This document shows, piece after piece, positions 23,529 through 35,457 of a DNA stretch of 64,000 bases (its first letter is position 1; every line of letters begins with the position of its first letter). The notes beneath the pieces are model-generated. The model was not told the DNA's origin. It did not search any database and was given only the letters and a program-made list of their open reading frames with translations. This DNA comes from Apoda limacodes (lineage: Eukaryota; Arthropoda; Insecta; Lepidoptera; Limacodidae). The stretch spans positions 2,795,001-2,859,000 of the forward strand of contig OX291553.1 in the NCBI GenBank assembly GCA_946406115.1. The letters are read 5' to 3'. The position numbers were made by a program, and so were the translations under genes.

Positions 23529-23580
23529 TTGTATGTTTATGGAGACGTTCACTAGACTAGACGTCTCCATGAACATACAA
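23529..23580. repeat. 20-bp inverted repeat with 12-nt loop
   Basis: Left arm TTGTATGTTTATGGAGACGT (23529-23548) and right arm ACGTCTCCATGAACATACAA (23561-23580) pair at 19 of 20 positions across the loop TCACTAGACTAG. It could be a transcription-coupled hairpin or remnant of a foldback element; no flanking duplication was evident. Confidence 0.85.
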
Positions 23581-23724
23581 TAACTATATATACCTTAAAA
23601 TAAAAAAAAAAAAACTATTATCAATGGTGGCTCGCTTTTTTTCCTTTTCACCTTAAAAAATACCAAAAAAATATCGTACTATATTTGGGTGTTTGTAAAA
23701 AATATTTCTTTAATTTCATACGGA

Positions 23725-23890
23725 CACTTTATTTATTTTAATCCTTTATTCCTTTAAAACATTACAAGAAATTATAATTCTAGAAAAAAAGTACAAAAGG
23801 CGTACGTACGTATCTCTGCCAGAGATTTCTTCCCGCAAACCCAGAGAAAGAATAAATTTACAAAAAAAGGTGGCAAGGGCTTGTTAAACA
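23725..23890 (-). repeat. LINE 3'-end remnant
   Basis: Plus-strand wording TTTATTCCTTTAAAACATTA and GTATCTCTGCCAGAGATTTC is the reverse complement of a LINE 3' UTR whose other copy ends the element at 40384-42210. Only the tail is present. Confidence 0.5.
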
Positions 23891-24495
23891 AAGTTTTATC
23901 TACAGAATAGTATTATAGTAATTAGTTTTAATTACAAATGAAATTTAATAACAATATAATTACATACACAAATACATTTAAATACAAATCGAATAATTAC
24001 ATAAATACATAATTATGTAACTATACACTTTAGTGATTAAATAAATAAAAAACCCGACTGCAAGAACATTAAGAAGTAAACAGAAATTAAAACATACCAA
24101 ATACTTAACTTATTCATTAATTATTTAACGTATTTAGACGTAACTCATTTTAAGGTTACTACTATAGTGTGATAAAATATGTACCTACACTTTGAACTTG
24201 CATTGAAATGAGTCCCGCCTGCTTATATTAATATTTAGTATGTTTTGATTTCTGTTAGTTTTTAATGTTTTGCAGTCGAGTTTTTTTGTTTATTTAATTA
24301 TTTATTTTTATTCACAGCTTTTAGTGTTAGTATCTGGAAGACCGAGATTTGCAGGTTTTTTTTAATAAGCCATCTATTATCAAGTAGCTTCATTGTTGGT
24401 TAACAACGCCATAAATTGTTAAGTACCTTTAGTGTTGTTGTGTCGGTAAAAGTAATAGTATTACTACTCGCCAATAGATGTCATGAAGAGTCATA
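23891..24495. other. AT-rich intergenic DNA
   Basis: Nothing recognised beyond low-complexity A/T runs. Confidence 0.45.
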
Positions 24496-25060
24496 TTTTT
24501 CAGTTTATCATTGCCTGAAGTAAAACCTTTCGAGATCGATTTATCGCCCCCGAAACCCCCTTCGTACTAAATTTCATGAAATTTGTTGGAGCCTTTTCCG
24601 AGATTCAGATAATATATATTGAATATATACAAGAATTGCTCGTTTAAAGGTATTAGTTTTTTTTCCAATTTTTTTTCCAATTTTTTTTACTCGCGCCTGC
24701 TTAATTTATTATAAGTGTTATATATTTTCGTACTCGCTTTTGAAAGCCCTTTACTTTGAAACTTAATTCGTGGGTCTTAAAAAATATTTTTAACCCGCAA
24801 ATTGAAGCCCATAAAATCCGCCATTTTATTTTTTTAAGAATGTTATGTACCTACCCAGTGTCACTTTCACAATGGAGACGAATCGAACGACGCCTCTCAA
24901 GCTAAAATCCATGCAGCCGTTTAGGCTACAGAGGGAGCCAAAGAAATATACATACATACATACACATATACATACATACACACATACATACATTCATACA
25001 CACATACATACATTCATACACTCGAAAAACCTAACCCTCCTTCTGGCGCGGTCGTGTAAA
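24496..25060 (+). repeat. Retroposon tail with CATA microsatellite
   Basis: A segment with TTTCATGAAATTTGTTGGAG (near 24570) leads to AAAATCCATGCAGCCGTTTA and GGAGCCAAAGAAATATACAT, a (CATA)n tract with CACA and TTCA variants at 24946-25020, and CTCGAAAAACCTAACCCTCC then TTCTGGCGCGGTCGTG. The last phrases recur after CATA tracts in many lepidopteran repeats. The 85-codon open frame here simply translates the microsatellite. Confidence 0.6.
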
Positions 25061-26195
25061 AATAACACATGTTCTACACTTTGTTTTAGTATGACTACAT
25101 AAATATGAGGCAAGCCCTTATGTATTTATTTACAATAACACAGCTGACATTAGTGATTTGGCCAAATTACTAAAATCGAAATTCAATGTAAATTTAAATA
25201 CCTAGTGCTTAGTACATAATTTTTTGAGAAGGTGTACCTTTAATGCTTGAAAAAACATATTGCATCAATGCTCAAGTTCATCGAAAATTACCGGGTCGTT
25301 TAGACACGAACTATTGTTTAAACACGAACTATTGTATAAACAATTCGTCAACCTTTTTTTTCTGTTCTTCACCCAATATAAATATATTCAGATTTCGATA
25401 TATATGTACAAGAATTGCTATTTTAAATATATACGATTTAAGTATTTAATTATTCATAACATATATATTTATAAATTACAACATCTATGCTAATTTGTAA
25501 CAGCTCCGCATTAATTTGTGGTTCGAAACGAAACCTTAGTGTTTACCGACACATGTCAGTGTTTCTATAGAAAATTATTTAGTAAACCTTCATAATATAC
25601 ACGCATATTCAGATAGTAAAGAAAATTACTAGGTGTATTTGAAAATATTATATTTGCTAACTCTGTTCTTGTTTTTAATAAACATAATTTTGTAATTAAT
25701 TTTATTTTCAATAAATTTGTAGTTAACGCTGGCAAACTGCCACATACTCATCATGTCTCAGTAGACAGCTTTTTGAAAAATAATTAAATCTATATCTTTT
25801 GTTACTATCACTGGCGATGTGGCTGCCCATTGCCACTTCAACTTCCATTGGAGCTACTTAGGAGCATTGCAGATCGTATTATCTTGGAAGCAGATTTAAT
25901 TTACTCAGTTTTGTAGTTTGGAACGAGCTTCGAGAGAACTTGTATGCAATGCGACGCTGTTACTGAGAATGTAGCCGAGGTGACTCGCTAGAGTGTAAAA
26001 GTGTGACGAAATGTGTAACAAGATCTATCTACTGACGTATTCTTGTTTTAAACTGACTTGGCTTTAATATAGATGGGTTATTAAAATATGACGTTTATTT
26101 GTAGAGGTCGTAACTCATAAACTCTTCTCGCAGTATTAATGCGTCTGAATCAAAGGACGATGACATATTTACTGCCATTAGTCACTCCACTGCGG
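25061..26195. other. AT-rich intergenic DNA
   Basis: No gene, RNA or recognised repeat. Small direct repeat ACACGAACTATTG.. near 25305-25335. Confidence 0.45.
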
Positions 26196-26240
26196 TGATT
26201 TACTCGTACAGTCAGCCTGCACCGAGAGCGGCATCACTTT
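26196..26240 (+). repeat. Isolated diverged copy of the 43-bp satellite unit
   Basis: GATTTACTCGTACAGTCAGC then CTGCACCGAGAGCGGCATCA is one unit of the satellite that begins about 290 bp downstream, but with GAGAGCGGCATCAC where the array has GAGACCGGGCACCAC. It is either the progenitor or a unit cut off by the intervening LINE fragment. Confidence 0.8.
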
Positions 26241-26340
26241 AGCTACTAAATTGCAATGGCACTCACATATTTCTGTGTCAGCTCGAAAACTCACCTCAGC
26301 CGCTTATGCCGTCAGATAAGTTGCTCAATTTACTAATATA

Positions 26341-26517
26341 GAAACTGCTCGGTTAGTATACTTAAGTTATTTCCATTACCTTCTGTCATATGGTATTATA
26401 TTGTGGGGAAGGGCAGCCGATATAGAAACTATTTTTATACTTCAAAAAAGAGCAATAAGATTAATGTATGGGCCTAATACTGGACATTCATCTATGACTT
26501 ATGTAGCTGAGAATTAA
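26341..26517 (+). pseudogene. LINE reverse-transcriptase fragment (C-terminal part)
   Basis: Reads ETARLVYLSYFHYLLSYGII, LWGRAADIETIFILQKRAIR, LMYGPNTGHSSMTYVAEN and then TAA at 26515-26517. The block 'YGIxLWG..IxxIFxLQKRAIR' is diagnostic of the thumb/C-terminal region of many non-LTR reverse transcriptases. It has no start codon and stops early, so it is a dead fragment. It lies between the isolated satellite unit and the main array, which starts about 14 bp after the stop. Confidence 0.8.
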
Positions 26518-26530
26518 AGACACATTGATT

Positions 26531-27650
26531 TGATAACTCGTACAGTCATCCTGCACCGAGACCGGGCACCACTAGATTACTCGTACAGTCACCCTGCATC
26601 GAGACCGGGCACCACTAGATTACTCGTAAATCAGCTTGCACCGAGACCAGGCACCACTAGATTACACGTACAGTCACCCTGCATCGAGACCGGGCACCAC
26701 TAGATTACTCGAACAGTCAGCCTGCACCGAGACTGGGCACCACTAGATTACTCGTACAGTCACCCTGCATCGAGACCGGGCACCACTAGATTACTCGTAC
26801 AGTCACCCTGCACAGAGACCGGGCACCACTAGATTACTCGTACAGTCACCCTGCATCGAGACCGGGCACCACTAGATTACTCGTACAGTCACCCTGCACC
26901 GAGACCGGGCACCACTAGATTACTCGTACAGTCACCCTGCATCGAGACCGGGCACCACTAGATTACTCGCACAGTCACCCTGCATCGCGACCGGGCCCAC
27001 TAGATTACTCGTAAGTCAGCTTGCACCGAGACCGGGCACCACTAGATTACTCATACAGTCAGCCTGCACCGAGACCGGGCACCACTAGATTACTCGTATA
27101 GTTAGCCTGCACCGAGACCGGGCACCACTAGATTACTCGCACAGTCAGCCTACACCAAGACCGGGCACTACTAGATTACTAGTACAGTCACCCTGCATCG
27201 AGACCGGGCACCACTAGATTACTCGTACAGTCACCCTGCACCGAGACCGGGCACCACTAGATTACTCGTACAGTCACCCTGCATCGAGACCGGGCACCAC
27301 TAGATTACTCGTACAGTCACCCTGCATCGAGACCGGGCACCACTAGATTACTCGCACAGTCACCCTGCATCGAGACCGGGCACCACTAGATTACTCGTAC
27401 AGTCACCCTGCATCGAGACCAGGCACCACTAGATTACTCGTACAGTCACCCTTCATCGAGACCGGGCACCACTAGATTACTCGTAAGTCAGCTTGCACCG
27501 AGACCGGGCACCACTAGATTACTCGTACAGTCACCCTTCATCGAGACCGGGCACCACTAGATTACTCGTAAGTCAGCTTGCACCGAGACCGGGCACCACT
27601 AGATTACTCGTACAGTCAGCCTGCACCGAGACCGGGCACCACTAGATTAA
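26531..27650. repeat. 43-bp satellite array, about 26 units
   Basis: Consensus ATTACTCGTACAGTCACCCT, GCATCGAGACCGGGCACCAC, TAG. Two main variants alternate: CACCCTGCATCGAGA and CAGCCTGCACCGAGA. A third variant has GTAAGTCAGCTTGCACC (one base longer deletion pattern), seen near 26625, 27010, 27480 and 27565. The variants recur in blocks, which suggests higher-order duplication. The unit is markedly richer in GC than the flanks. The frame shifts every unit and contains TAG, so the array is not coding. Confidence 0.97.
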
Positions 27651-27942
27651 TGGAATAACTTTTAATCACAGCTGTCACTGTTGGATTTCTAGAATCACGA
27701 TTTGTTTTTATTTGGTTTCGGTTACAGTTTTTAGGATTCCGTACGCAATAAGTAAAACAGAACCCTATTGGTGTTACTGTGATGTAATGTTACTGCTGAG
27801 TAGGTATGTCATGGGTCTAGCTCGTGCACGAAACAATATACATTCCTGAAATTAAAATATTTGTTCAACACAAATGATGATCAAAAACCGAATAATAAAT
27901 TACAAATTAAATTATTTTTTAGGGGTATACATAAAAAATCGG
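27651..27942. repeat. Family C fragment and spacer
   Basis: AGGATTCCGTACGCAATAAG..AACAGAACCCTATT at about 27732-27769 is a minus-oriented scrap of family C (compare 38376). The rest is unassigned. Confidence 0.45.
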
Positions 27943-28372
27943 CCAATTGCGGGTCGGACTCACGCACGAAAGGTTCCGTACCATTTAACATTATCTATAA
28001 AATAACAAAAAAAAACACGTTTTTTTCATGGGATAAATATTTGTTTTATTTTAATTTATTTTTAAAGGAGCTATATAACTAAATATTCTGTGCATATTTA
28101 AAGCGCCTACCTGTTGCCGTTATCAATATCCAGCAAAATCGACCAAAAAAAAATCACGTTTGTTGTATGGGAGCCCCCTTAAATATTTTTTTTTTCTGGT
28201 TTTTATAATTTTTTGTAATAGCGGCAACAATAATACATCTTCTGTGAAAATTTCAACTGTCTTACTGTCACAGTTCATGTGATTCAGCCTGGTGACAGAC
28301 GGACGGACAGCGGAGCCTTAGTAATAGGGTTCCGCTAATTACCCTTCGGTTACGGAACCCTAAAAAGATGCC
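27943..28372 (+). repeat. Dispersed family C element with TIR-like ends
   Basis: Begins with CGGCCAATTGCGGGTCGGAC and AAAGGTTCCGTACC, and ends with GACAGACGGACGGACAGCGG, AGCCTTAGTAATAGGGTTCC and GGTTACGGAACCC (28348-28360). The GGTTCCGTACC and GGTTACGGAACC blocks are near inverse complements, so the family may be a MITE. A reverse copy is at 38376-38715. Very common in moth genomes. The plus-strand frame 27861-28082 is spurious. Confidence 0.7.
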
Positions 28373-31300
28373 ATAAAATGGAATTTCAATCGATTTTAAT
28401 AAATATCTACATACAGGCATGGTAGGTAGATACAATACTGTATGTAGATACAAAACCAACCTACAGTATTTTTGGAAACTTATAGGTCGTCTTATCTAAA
28501 AGTGACAGGGAGGCACACAGTCACAGAGGTTCCTTATTATATCTGACATTTTCAAATATATGAAGGGGGTGACAAGTCTGAAGCACCTAGCATAAGTCAG
28601 ACCCACTCTCGACCTGAAATGTTAATAATTTTATTGAAAAAAGTTATAATAAGTTAAATTAAATTGGCTTTGTTGTCCTATTTCTGCAGATTATATACGT
28701 GACATTTGACAATAGTAGAACAACAAAACGTAGCCATCATATTATACATGTAAATACTTTATTTATTTGCAGTAAAAGAAGTGGTCAAAATTATAAATAA
28801 GAAAATAATTGTGATTTTAAACCACAACCCGTTTTGTCTTTCTCTGCCTGCTGCTATTAGGTTTTCTAAAGACCCACTTTATTAAAAGTACAGTTTGTCT
28901 ATTTTATTATGATGGTAATTTAAACCAATCTTTGCTCACGGACTGAGATACGGTTTGAAAGAATAATTAAACAGTCCGAATATTAATCACATAGACGTCC
29001 TCTAATAAGACTCATAAAATATTCAACCGTTTGGATAAAATCACTGAATCTAACTTTGTGTCACATTCACTAAGATAAACGTTACATTCACGGCCCTATT
29101 AAGATAATAAAACCCGTTTTAATAATATTAGGTGTCCGTATGAGATATGTTATGTAAACCAGTTTGCTGCCTCATCTCGTAAAGTATAACCCTAATTCCG
29201 AAATAAATTGAGCGAAGAAATTCATTCAACGACCGTATTAACACTAAAATATCGTTTTTAAAATCCAGGTTTGGAGTAGCCAAAGTAACCCGGGCCAGTT
29301 TAGACCACCTTGTCAGCTAGCACGTAAATAAACATGAAAACGTCATACAAAGAGCTAACCCTTCGTCGCCGTATAATAAATACGACGGTTGGTTCTCTCC
29401 CGCGGCGAGCTCACGGAGCCGCCTATTCAAACGAGTGGACATTATCGTAAATATTGTGGTATTTATTCAGATTTTGGGCACAAACAATTCAATTCACGCT
29501 CTGGCTGCTAATTGGACATAAATCGTGGTAAAAATATTCAATAAGCTTCTCACATCGATTAATATTTAAAACAGTGAATGCGTTCATTTGAATTCGTGTT
29601 AACTGACTCGTAGGCAATTCGGTCTGTCGATTTGTCGTAGATCGTTTTATTGGAAAGGGTTTTTGTTCCATCGTGTTTTTGTTTACGGCGAGTTTTCTTT
29701 ATATCGTTGACTCAAACACACAGCGTGATTTGAATAATAAATTAATTCGTCGTTATTGATTCGATATCGGTATACCATTTTTCGAGTACTTACACAAAAG
29801 TAATTTCGTCGATTTAAATGCGAAATAAGGTCATTGTAAAAGCCACGTGAGATAAAATAACTATGTAGTCGTTAACCAAAAACATTAAAACAGAAAAATG
29901 AACACGCAAGACGGCAACATGAAGTATGTCGAGTTGAACACTTTATAATAGAAATAATAACGCAACAGCCGGCATGAATTATTGCCCACATTTCATGTTA
30001 AATTGTATGTAAATGTGGGGCCGCAACGACACGGCTCCCACAATAACATAATAATGGTGGATTTGTGACTCACGTCAAGTTGTTAGTGTGTACTTAACCC
30101 TTTATCGGGACACGCACGCCGTACGTGAAACCATTACCGGGCCGAAGAGACCCCGACATCACATCACAATGTACGTTTTAGAGCCTCGCGCTCGCTGAGG
30201 GTTAGCTTTCAAGTCATGAGTGTGTAGTAAAACGTGTGACGTGTTTCTGACCATTGTTACCAAAAATTATGTTTATTTTACCGATTACTTAATACCGGTT
30301 TTGATGATTTGGGTAACAATGGATTAAGAAAAAAAATGCCTACGCTCTGTAAGATATTTGATGTTTTAGGGTTATTGAAGCGATACTTAATGATTCAGTT
30401 AAGAATTTTAGGGTTGAATGAATAAGAATTTATGTTTTTATTTTAATGTGTGTGCCGGATTATAAGTGGTGCATAGAAATAATGGCCGTAGTAAAATAAA
30501 TATACGTAATTTATATGTGAGTTTGTCACGAAAGGACATTTCTCAGTACGAAGAAAACTGGGGTCATTAAAATGTCATATAACATTTTAATGTTTCAGTA
30601 CCTAACTAAAATGAATTCTGTCCCAATTACCTGATTAGTTTTAATGGAATGGACACAAAGGAACATTCAATTATCTTATTTTTAGCACAGAGATCGTGTA
30701 AAGGAAAGAAAGACATAGCGAGAGTTCCCACCGAAAATATTTTTTCTGCTGGTGAAACCGAGCAATAGGGTCACCTGATATGGAGTCTTTTAAGCTATTG
30801 CATAGCTTTTATCGCGGGCTAATCTAGAAATTCCGTCACGAAAAAAACCTAACAATCGGCTAACGTGGTTTCAGTTCGGCAGACTTCGGCACGGTGTTTG
30901 TGTGCGTGCGACTAGACGTATGCGTGTAGACTAGCTGCTAACTCACTGACCTCTACTACTACCCACTGGACTGGCTGCTGTCAAACGTTTTTTGTGCCTA
31001 CTTGAATAACGCCATTTTGGCGCTGTAGACAGATACGAAAGTCTATAGAACTAAAATTAGTGATGTCCGCAAGTCGACATTATACCTGTGATATATCGAT
31101 ATATTATATTTTAGAAATAGACAGTTTTTTAACCCAACAACAACTGAAAAACTCTTTGGTGGTTTTTAAGAACATTCAATAAAGTGTTGCCACTTACCAC
31201 TACTTCTAAGTTTTTTTACTAAAAAATCTGTGTTGGCGAGAATTCTCGATGATACCTTTCGATTTGATCGAACCATTTGACGTGGTCCAACCTGGACCAT

Positions 31301-31476
31301 ATTTTTTTGTTTCGAACTCCTATGTAGTGAAGGAAGTATTGTGATCGTCGAAAAAAAATCACGTTTTTCAGTAATACCTATTAATTAAAACCCGGCACTT
31401 TAGAATATTGTAACTTCAACGGATTTTTGTATACGTACCGCCTGTCTATTGGAATGGGTCTGATCGCAACCCCCTC
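28373..31476. other. Intergenic DNA, no gene recognised
   Basis: About 3.1 kb. A perfect 13-bp inverted repeat TATCTACATACAG/CTGTATGTAGATA lies at 28404-28450. GC-richer patches at about 29280-29430 and 30080-30220 might be regulatory. Nothing coding recognised. Confidence 0.45.
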
Positions 31477-31640
31477 CTTTTTTTTATATAACCAAGGTGG
31501 AAAACAAGCCTACGGTCCACCTGGTGTAAGGGGTTACTGTAGCCTATTGACACTTGAAATAACAGGACAATTACTCGCGAGTTGCCGATTATTTAAAAAT
31601 CTAATCACTACTTTCTTGAAGAATTCCATACTATAGTCCT
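31477..31640 (-). repeat. Family A retroposon tail
   Basis: T-rich run, then CAAGGTGGAAAACAAGCCTA, CGGTCCACCTGG, TTACTGTAGCCTATTGACAC and TCTTGAAGAATTCCATACT. This is the same family as 4062-4183 in the other orientation, considerably diverged. The plus-strand frame at 31427-31636 is its shadow. Confidence 0.75.
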
Positions 31641-32993
31641 AAAAGAAAACTTCGGCAGCCTCTCAATAACTAGTGCCCATTGGTGTGTGGGATAGGTACA
31701 CTATCTAAACGGGTATCTCAGTCTACTAATAGTCCAGTCAATTAAAAATAAAAGTCGCATTAAATGGACATCTTATTTATTTTTTATAGGATAATTTAAT
31801 TAAAACCTGCGAAGTTATAATATGATAGCACTTTTTGCTCCTTAGAAAAAAGTTTTTTTTTTCAGTTCTGTATTTTCATAATAATTTTTATAATATTATT
31901 TATGTACATATATTTAAATAAACAAAAATCAACGCTTGACGCTGTGAGCCACATTTTTTCCTCTGGACACTTTGTCACTTTTACTGTCAATTATTTCAAG
32001 CTCTTCGCAAGAATTTGGGTCTGGAAAAAATTACACAATTATTATGATATGAACACTAAAAGCAATATGCCTAACAAACGTAATTTGAATTACCTATTGG
32101 GTTTAATTACATTAGTTGATTAGATACAACTCCTGGTGACTTATAAAGTCCTAGTACATCAATCTTATAAACACACGAAATCTTCATAGCAGTAAGAAAT
32201 ACAATATAAATATACATACATAGAAATAATCTCTCTTCGTTTATGACTCCCTGAAGGTTAGAGTCTTAGAAGAAAATATATTATTATTATTGTTATTATT
32301 AGTTAATTAGAAGTATAACGCCTGTAGTGTTTGATTATTATAATAGATCATTTATTAAATTTTAATTCATGAAGCAATAAACGTGCAAGCTGCTTGACTA
32401 ATATAATTCAGTTCTACATTGATGAGGTCAAATTTAAAACAATCCTGTAATTTTTTTTTTTTGGACATTGCCCAACTTCAATGTGGTTCTGTTGCAATGT
32501 TTGAAAAGACATTTAGCATTGAAATGTTTAGAGCAAAGGAAATCTTTTTACTTTGGAGTCGAGTTCAAAGCTTTAATATCATGTAACTATATACTCCTCT
32601 CCTTTAAGTTTGTTGGAAATCTGAAAAAAAAAAAAAATTAAACCATCTCCATCCCTCCCTTAGGGCTTGGAAAATCTGAAACCTGATTTCTAAGTCGAAA
32701 GCATGTCAGTATCGAAAGACTTACAACAGTCTAAATAAAACAATTTCCATGTCCATATTGGCCAACTTTCTAAATATCGATATTGAAATTATGACCTTTT
32801 TGAATCACTAGCAAATTTTAAACAACACAAATAACTATCAATTTTACCGAAATTCAATATTGTACTGCTAATATAATATTGCAATAACAATTTCTGATTG
32901 AATCAGATGGTTCACATATAAATTTTACATCTATTTTGAATAAAAACAAACACTAAACGCACGTAACTGTGAAATGATGTGTTACTCCTCTTT
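31641..32993. other. AT-rich intergenic DNA
   Basis: Nothing recognised; frames present are short and AT-rich. Confidence 0.45.
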
Positions 32994-33094
32994 TTGTAGC
33001 AAAGTTTGCATGAGACACCTTTCCTCATATTTGTAAACTTTTTGTAGCACCGTTTGCATGAGACACATTTCCTCATATTTGTAAACTTTTTTTG
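32994..33094. repeat. Two-copy tandem duplication (about 53 bp)
   Basis: TTTGTAGCAAAGTTTGCATG and AGACACCTTTCCTCATATTT recur immediately as TTTGTAGCACCGTTTGCATG and AGACACATTTCCTCATATTT. Three or four differences between copies indicate a fairly recent duplication. Confidence 0.9.
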
Positions 33095-33465
33095 CTATTA
33101 CATAAAAAAAAATCAAAAACTCACTAAAACACCGACAAATTAAGTTAAATTCATTAAATTTTTACGATGTTTTCAATCTACCAAGACAGCCATGTACAAT
33201 ATACGTCAAAATTAGTTCCCTGAGACTTTCGCGGTGGCGTTTCAAATTGGCACACAAAATCAGCTGTCATTTGTATAGAGAAGCCAGTCGAGTGGGTAGT
33301 TGTAGATGTCAATGTGCTAACTGCTCATAATTATTTCTAGTACATGGCGATTATGAGTAGTACAGGGAGGTTGGATATGGAATTTTAATTCTAAGACAGA
33401 TTGCGATGTCAAATATACTACGTCAAAAAAAGTAAATAAACAAAAATTGTTATTTCTTGACAATG

Positions 33466-33602
33466 TCAAAGACATATCTTGTGACATATTTGAGTGTTAA
33501 GCGCAAATTGTGTGTTAAGGCCATTAGTTCAGTACAATTAAATATGACGTATGACATGTCTTGTAACGTATTTGAATGTTAAGCGCGAATCGTGTGTAAA
33601 GG
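33466..33602. repeat. Diverged direct repeat (about 50 bp, spaced about 83 bp)
   Basis: ATCTTGTGACATATTTGAGT..GTTAAGCGCAAATTGTGTGT (33470-33521) is repeated as GTCTTGTAACGTATTTGAAT..GTTAAGCGCGAATCGTGTGT (33553-33602). Confidence 0.85.
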
Positions 33603-33830
33603 TTTTTACTTTGCTGGCACTCCCGGAGTGCAACTCGTTTTTTTGTGGCCCAGGTGGATCGGGTTGTGTGCATGACACATGAGTCCGAACGAGACAGTGG
33701 TCCGAGGAGCCAAGATGCGCATCCACTGAGATGGAATATCTGTCAGGACGTGTAGCCGTCATAAGGTCCAGTAAGGACTTTTGTATGGTCTTTTGTATCT
33801 GGTATTCTCGTTGGAGAAAATATTAGCTGA
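33600..33830 (-). pseudogene. LINE endonuclease-domain fragment
   Basis: On the minus strand SLLDLMTATRPDRYSISVDA then HLGSSDHCLVRT matches the end of an AP-like endonuclease domain, where SDH contains the catalytic histidine. About 50 residues are recognisable and then the frame runs into unrelated sequence. It is an isolated truncated remnant. Confidence 0.75.
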
Positions 33831-34735
33831 GAGAATCCATAGGTCAGAGCAAATTCATAAGCATATATCCCTTTGTAGTTATTGGTTCAACAACTGAGAG
33901 CGAATCGCACGAATACGTAAGAAGCTGTTTTCATAATTGCATAAATGTTCAAAGTTCAAACACTAGTTCCATAACTGTTAGTTAGTCAACTATACAACTT
34001 TACCGGGCAATTATGACTCAACAGAGTGTGAAAGTAAATTGTAACGTGAAGTAAAATCAAAACAAAAATTAACAAAACCAAGGTCTTAGGAAGACATTGT
34101 TCTCATTAGTAAATCTTTTAAAAACTAACACAAAACCTTTAATTTATAGGATTTAAACATCATTTTGTAGGTAAAAGTATATCTTATATAGAATTAAAAT
34201 ATCACACAGCTTAATTAGTAACTTTAGTAACTTTTACTTCCTTTACTAAAATTAAAAAAAAGCAATCAAGTAAAGCTGATGCGATCCAAAGTGCGAATTA
34301 TAAAAATTAAAATTTTCATTAAAACAAAATGAAAGCTCAAAGTGAACTCTGACTCATGGTACACACCCACTTGATGCATGCAACACTGATTTGGGCTCAA
34401 GCGCCCGGGGCACGGAAATTGCTCCCCGATCCCTATTTAGATCCCGCCAATCCCCTGAAGCCCCCACAGGATTTGGGGTCCAAGCTAAACATTTTTATCC
34501 TACATCGCCACGGGCGCAGACAAATAATTAAATTTTAAAGCTATTATATATTGCAAAATAGCCATTTATGAAGAGAATGACGTAGTACCTCGGTACAGAA
34601 TTTGCAGGATTACCTTACAATATAAGTATGTATGTTGAACATATAAAGTGAAAACACCTTTAAATCAAATCCAACCTCTACATCTTAAGCTTAGTTTAAA
34701 ATTGACAAAAATGTAAAAAATACAGCCTAGAGTTT
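33831..34735. other. Intergenic DNA
   Basis: Mostly AT-rich. A small C-rich patch (34395-34480) with a 60-codon frame of no recognisable family. Confidence 0.4.
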
Positions 34736-34860
34736 TGAATTTTTTCCTATATTTGTGATGTAAAAAATCTTGCTTCTTGCCAAATTTCATGATTCTAGCT
34801 CAACGGGAAGTACCCCATAGGTTTTGATTTATTTGTGTCTCAATATGCTACAAAACTGAT
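34736..34860 (+). repeat. Family B copy, truncated
   Basis: CTTGCTTCTTGCCAAATTTC, ATGATTCTAGCTCAACGGGA and TACCCCATAGGTTTTGATTT match the left half of the 23036-23355 element. The right half is lost. Confidence 0.7.
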
Positions 34861-35099
34861 CGTTACTAGTTCGAAACTTGTAAAATAAATAATATCTCTG
34901 AAGAAAATTTGTTGCTTATTGTATATTTGTAGTATTTCGTAAAAGTAAAACAAAAATATCGTATAATAGTTCCGGGAGTGAGCACCTGCTGAATCTGTAA
35001 CACAGGTATACACCTACTTAAGACGCCAGCTCCTTACACACAATAAGGCTATTTTATTGCCTTATTATCTAGTTAATTACATTTTGTACTTAGACTTAA

Positions 35100-35457
35100 G
35101 TGTGAGCACAAATTTGCGAATTTTGGATTTTTTCCCATATTTGTGATGTAAGACCTTGATTCGTGTCAAATCATTATGTGTCAAATTATCATGATTCTAG
35201 GACAACGGGTTTCCCGTAGGTTTTGTTTTAATTGTGAATGCCAAAATATGCGACAAAAATGGTATTTTGGCCGTATTTTTTTATTGCGTTGACTTAGAAA
35301 CTTAATTTGTTTTAACAGCTTCAAGAGACCGTAGACTTCAGTTTTTGATATTAATTTCAACTTGATACCTTCACGTGTTTCTGAGAAAAAGGGTCTTGAC
35401 AGACTGACAGACAACTAAGTGACCCTATTTCCTTTTCTCTATTGAGGTACGGAACCC
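35100..35457 (+). repeat. Family B copy, near full length
   Basis: Shares GATGTAAGACCTTGATTCGT, GGTTTCCCGTAGGTTTTG, TTAATTTCAACTTGATACCT and the end GAGGTACGGAACCC with the copy at 23036. A local duplication (TCAAATCATTATGTGTCAAA) sits near 35166-35190. Confidence 0.75.

Noticed and set aside
24845..25102. 85-codon + frame rich in Tyr-Ile-His-Thr
   Set aside because: Translation of the CATA microsatellite and retroposon tail.
26531..27650. CRISPR-like array (regular repeats)
   Set aside because: There are no unique spacers: the whole 43-bp period is repeated. The host is an insect, so this is a satellite.
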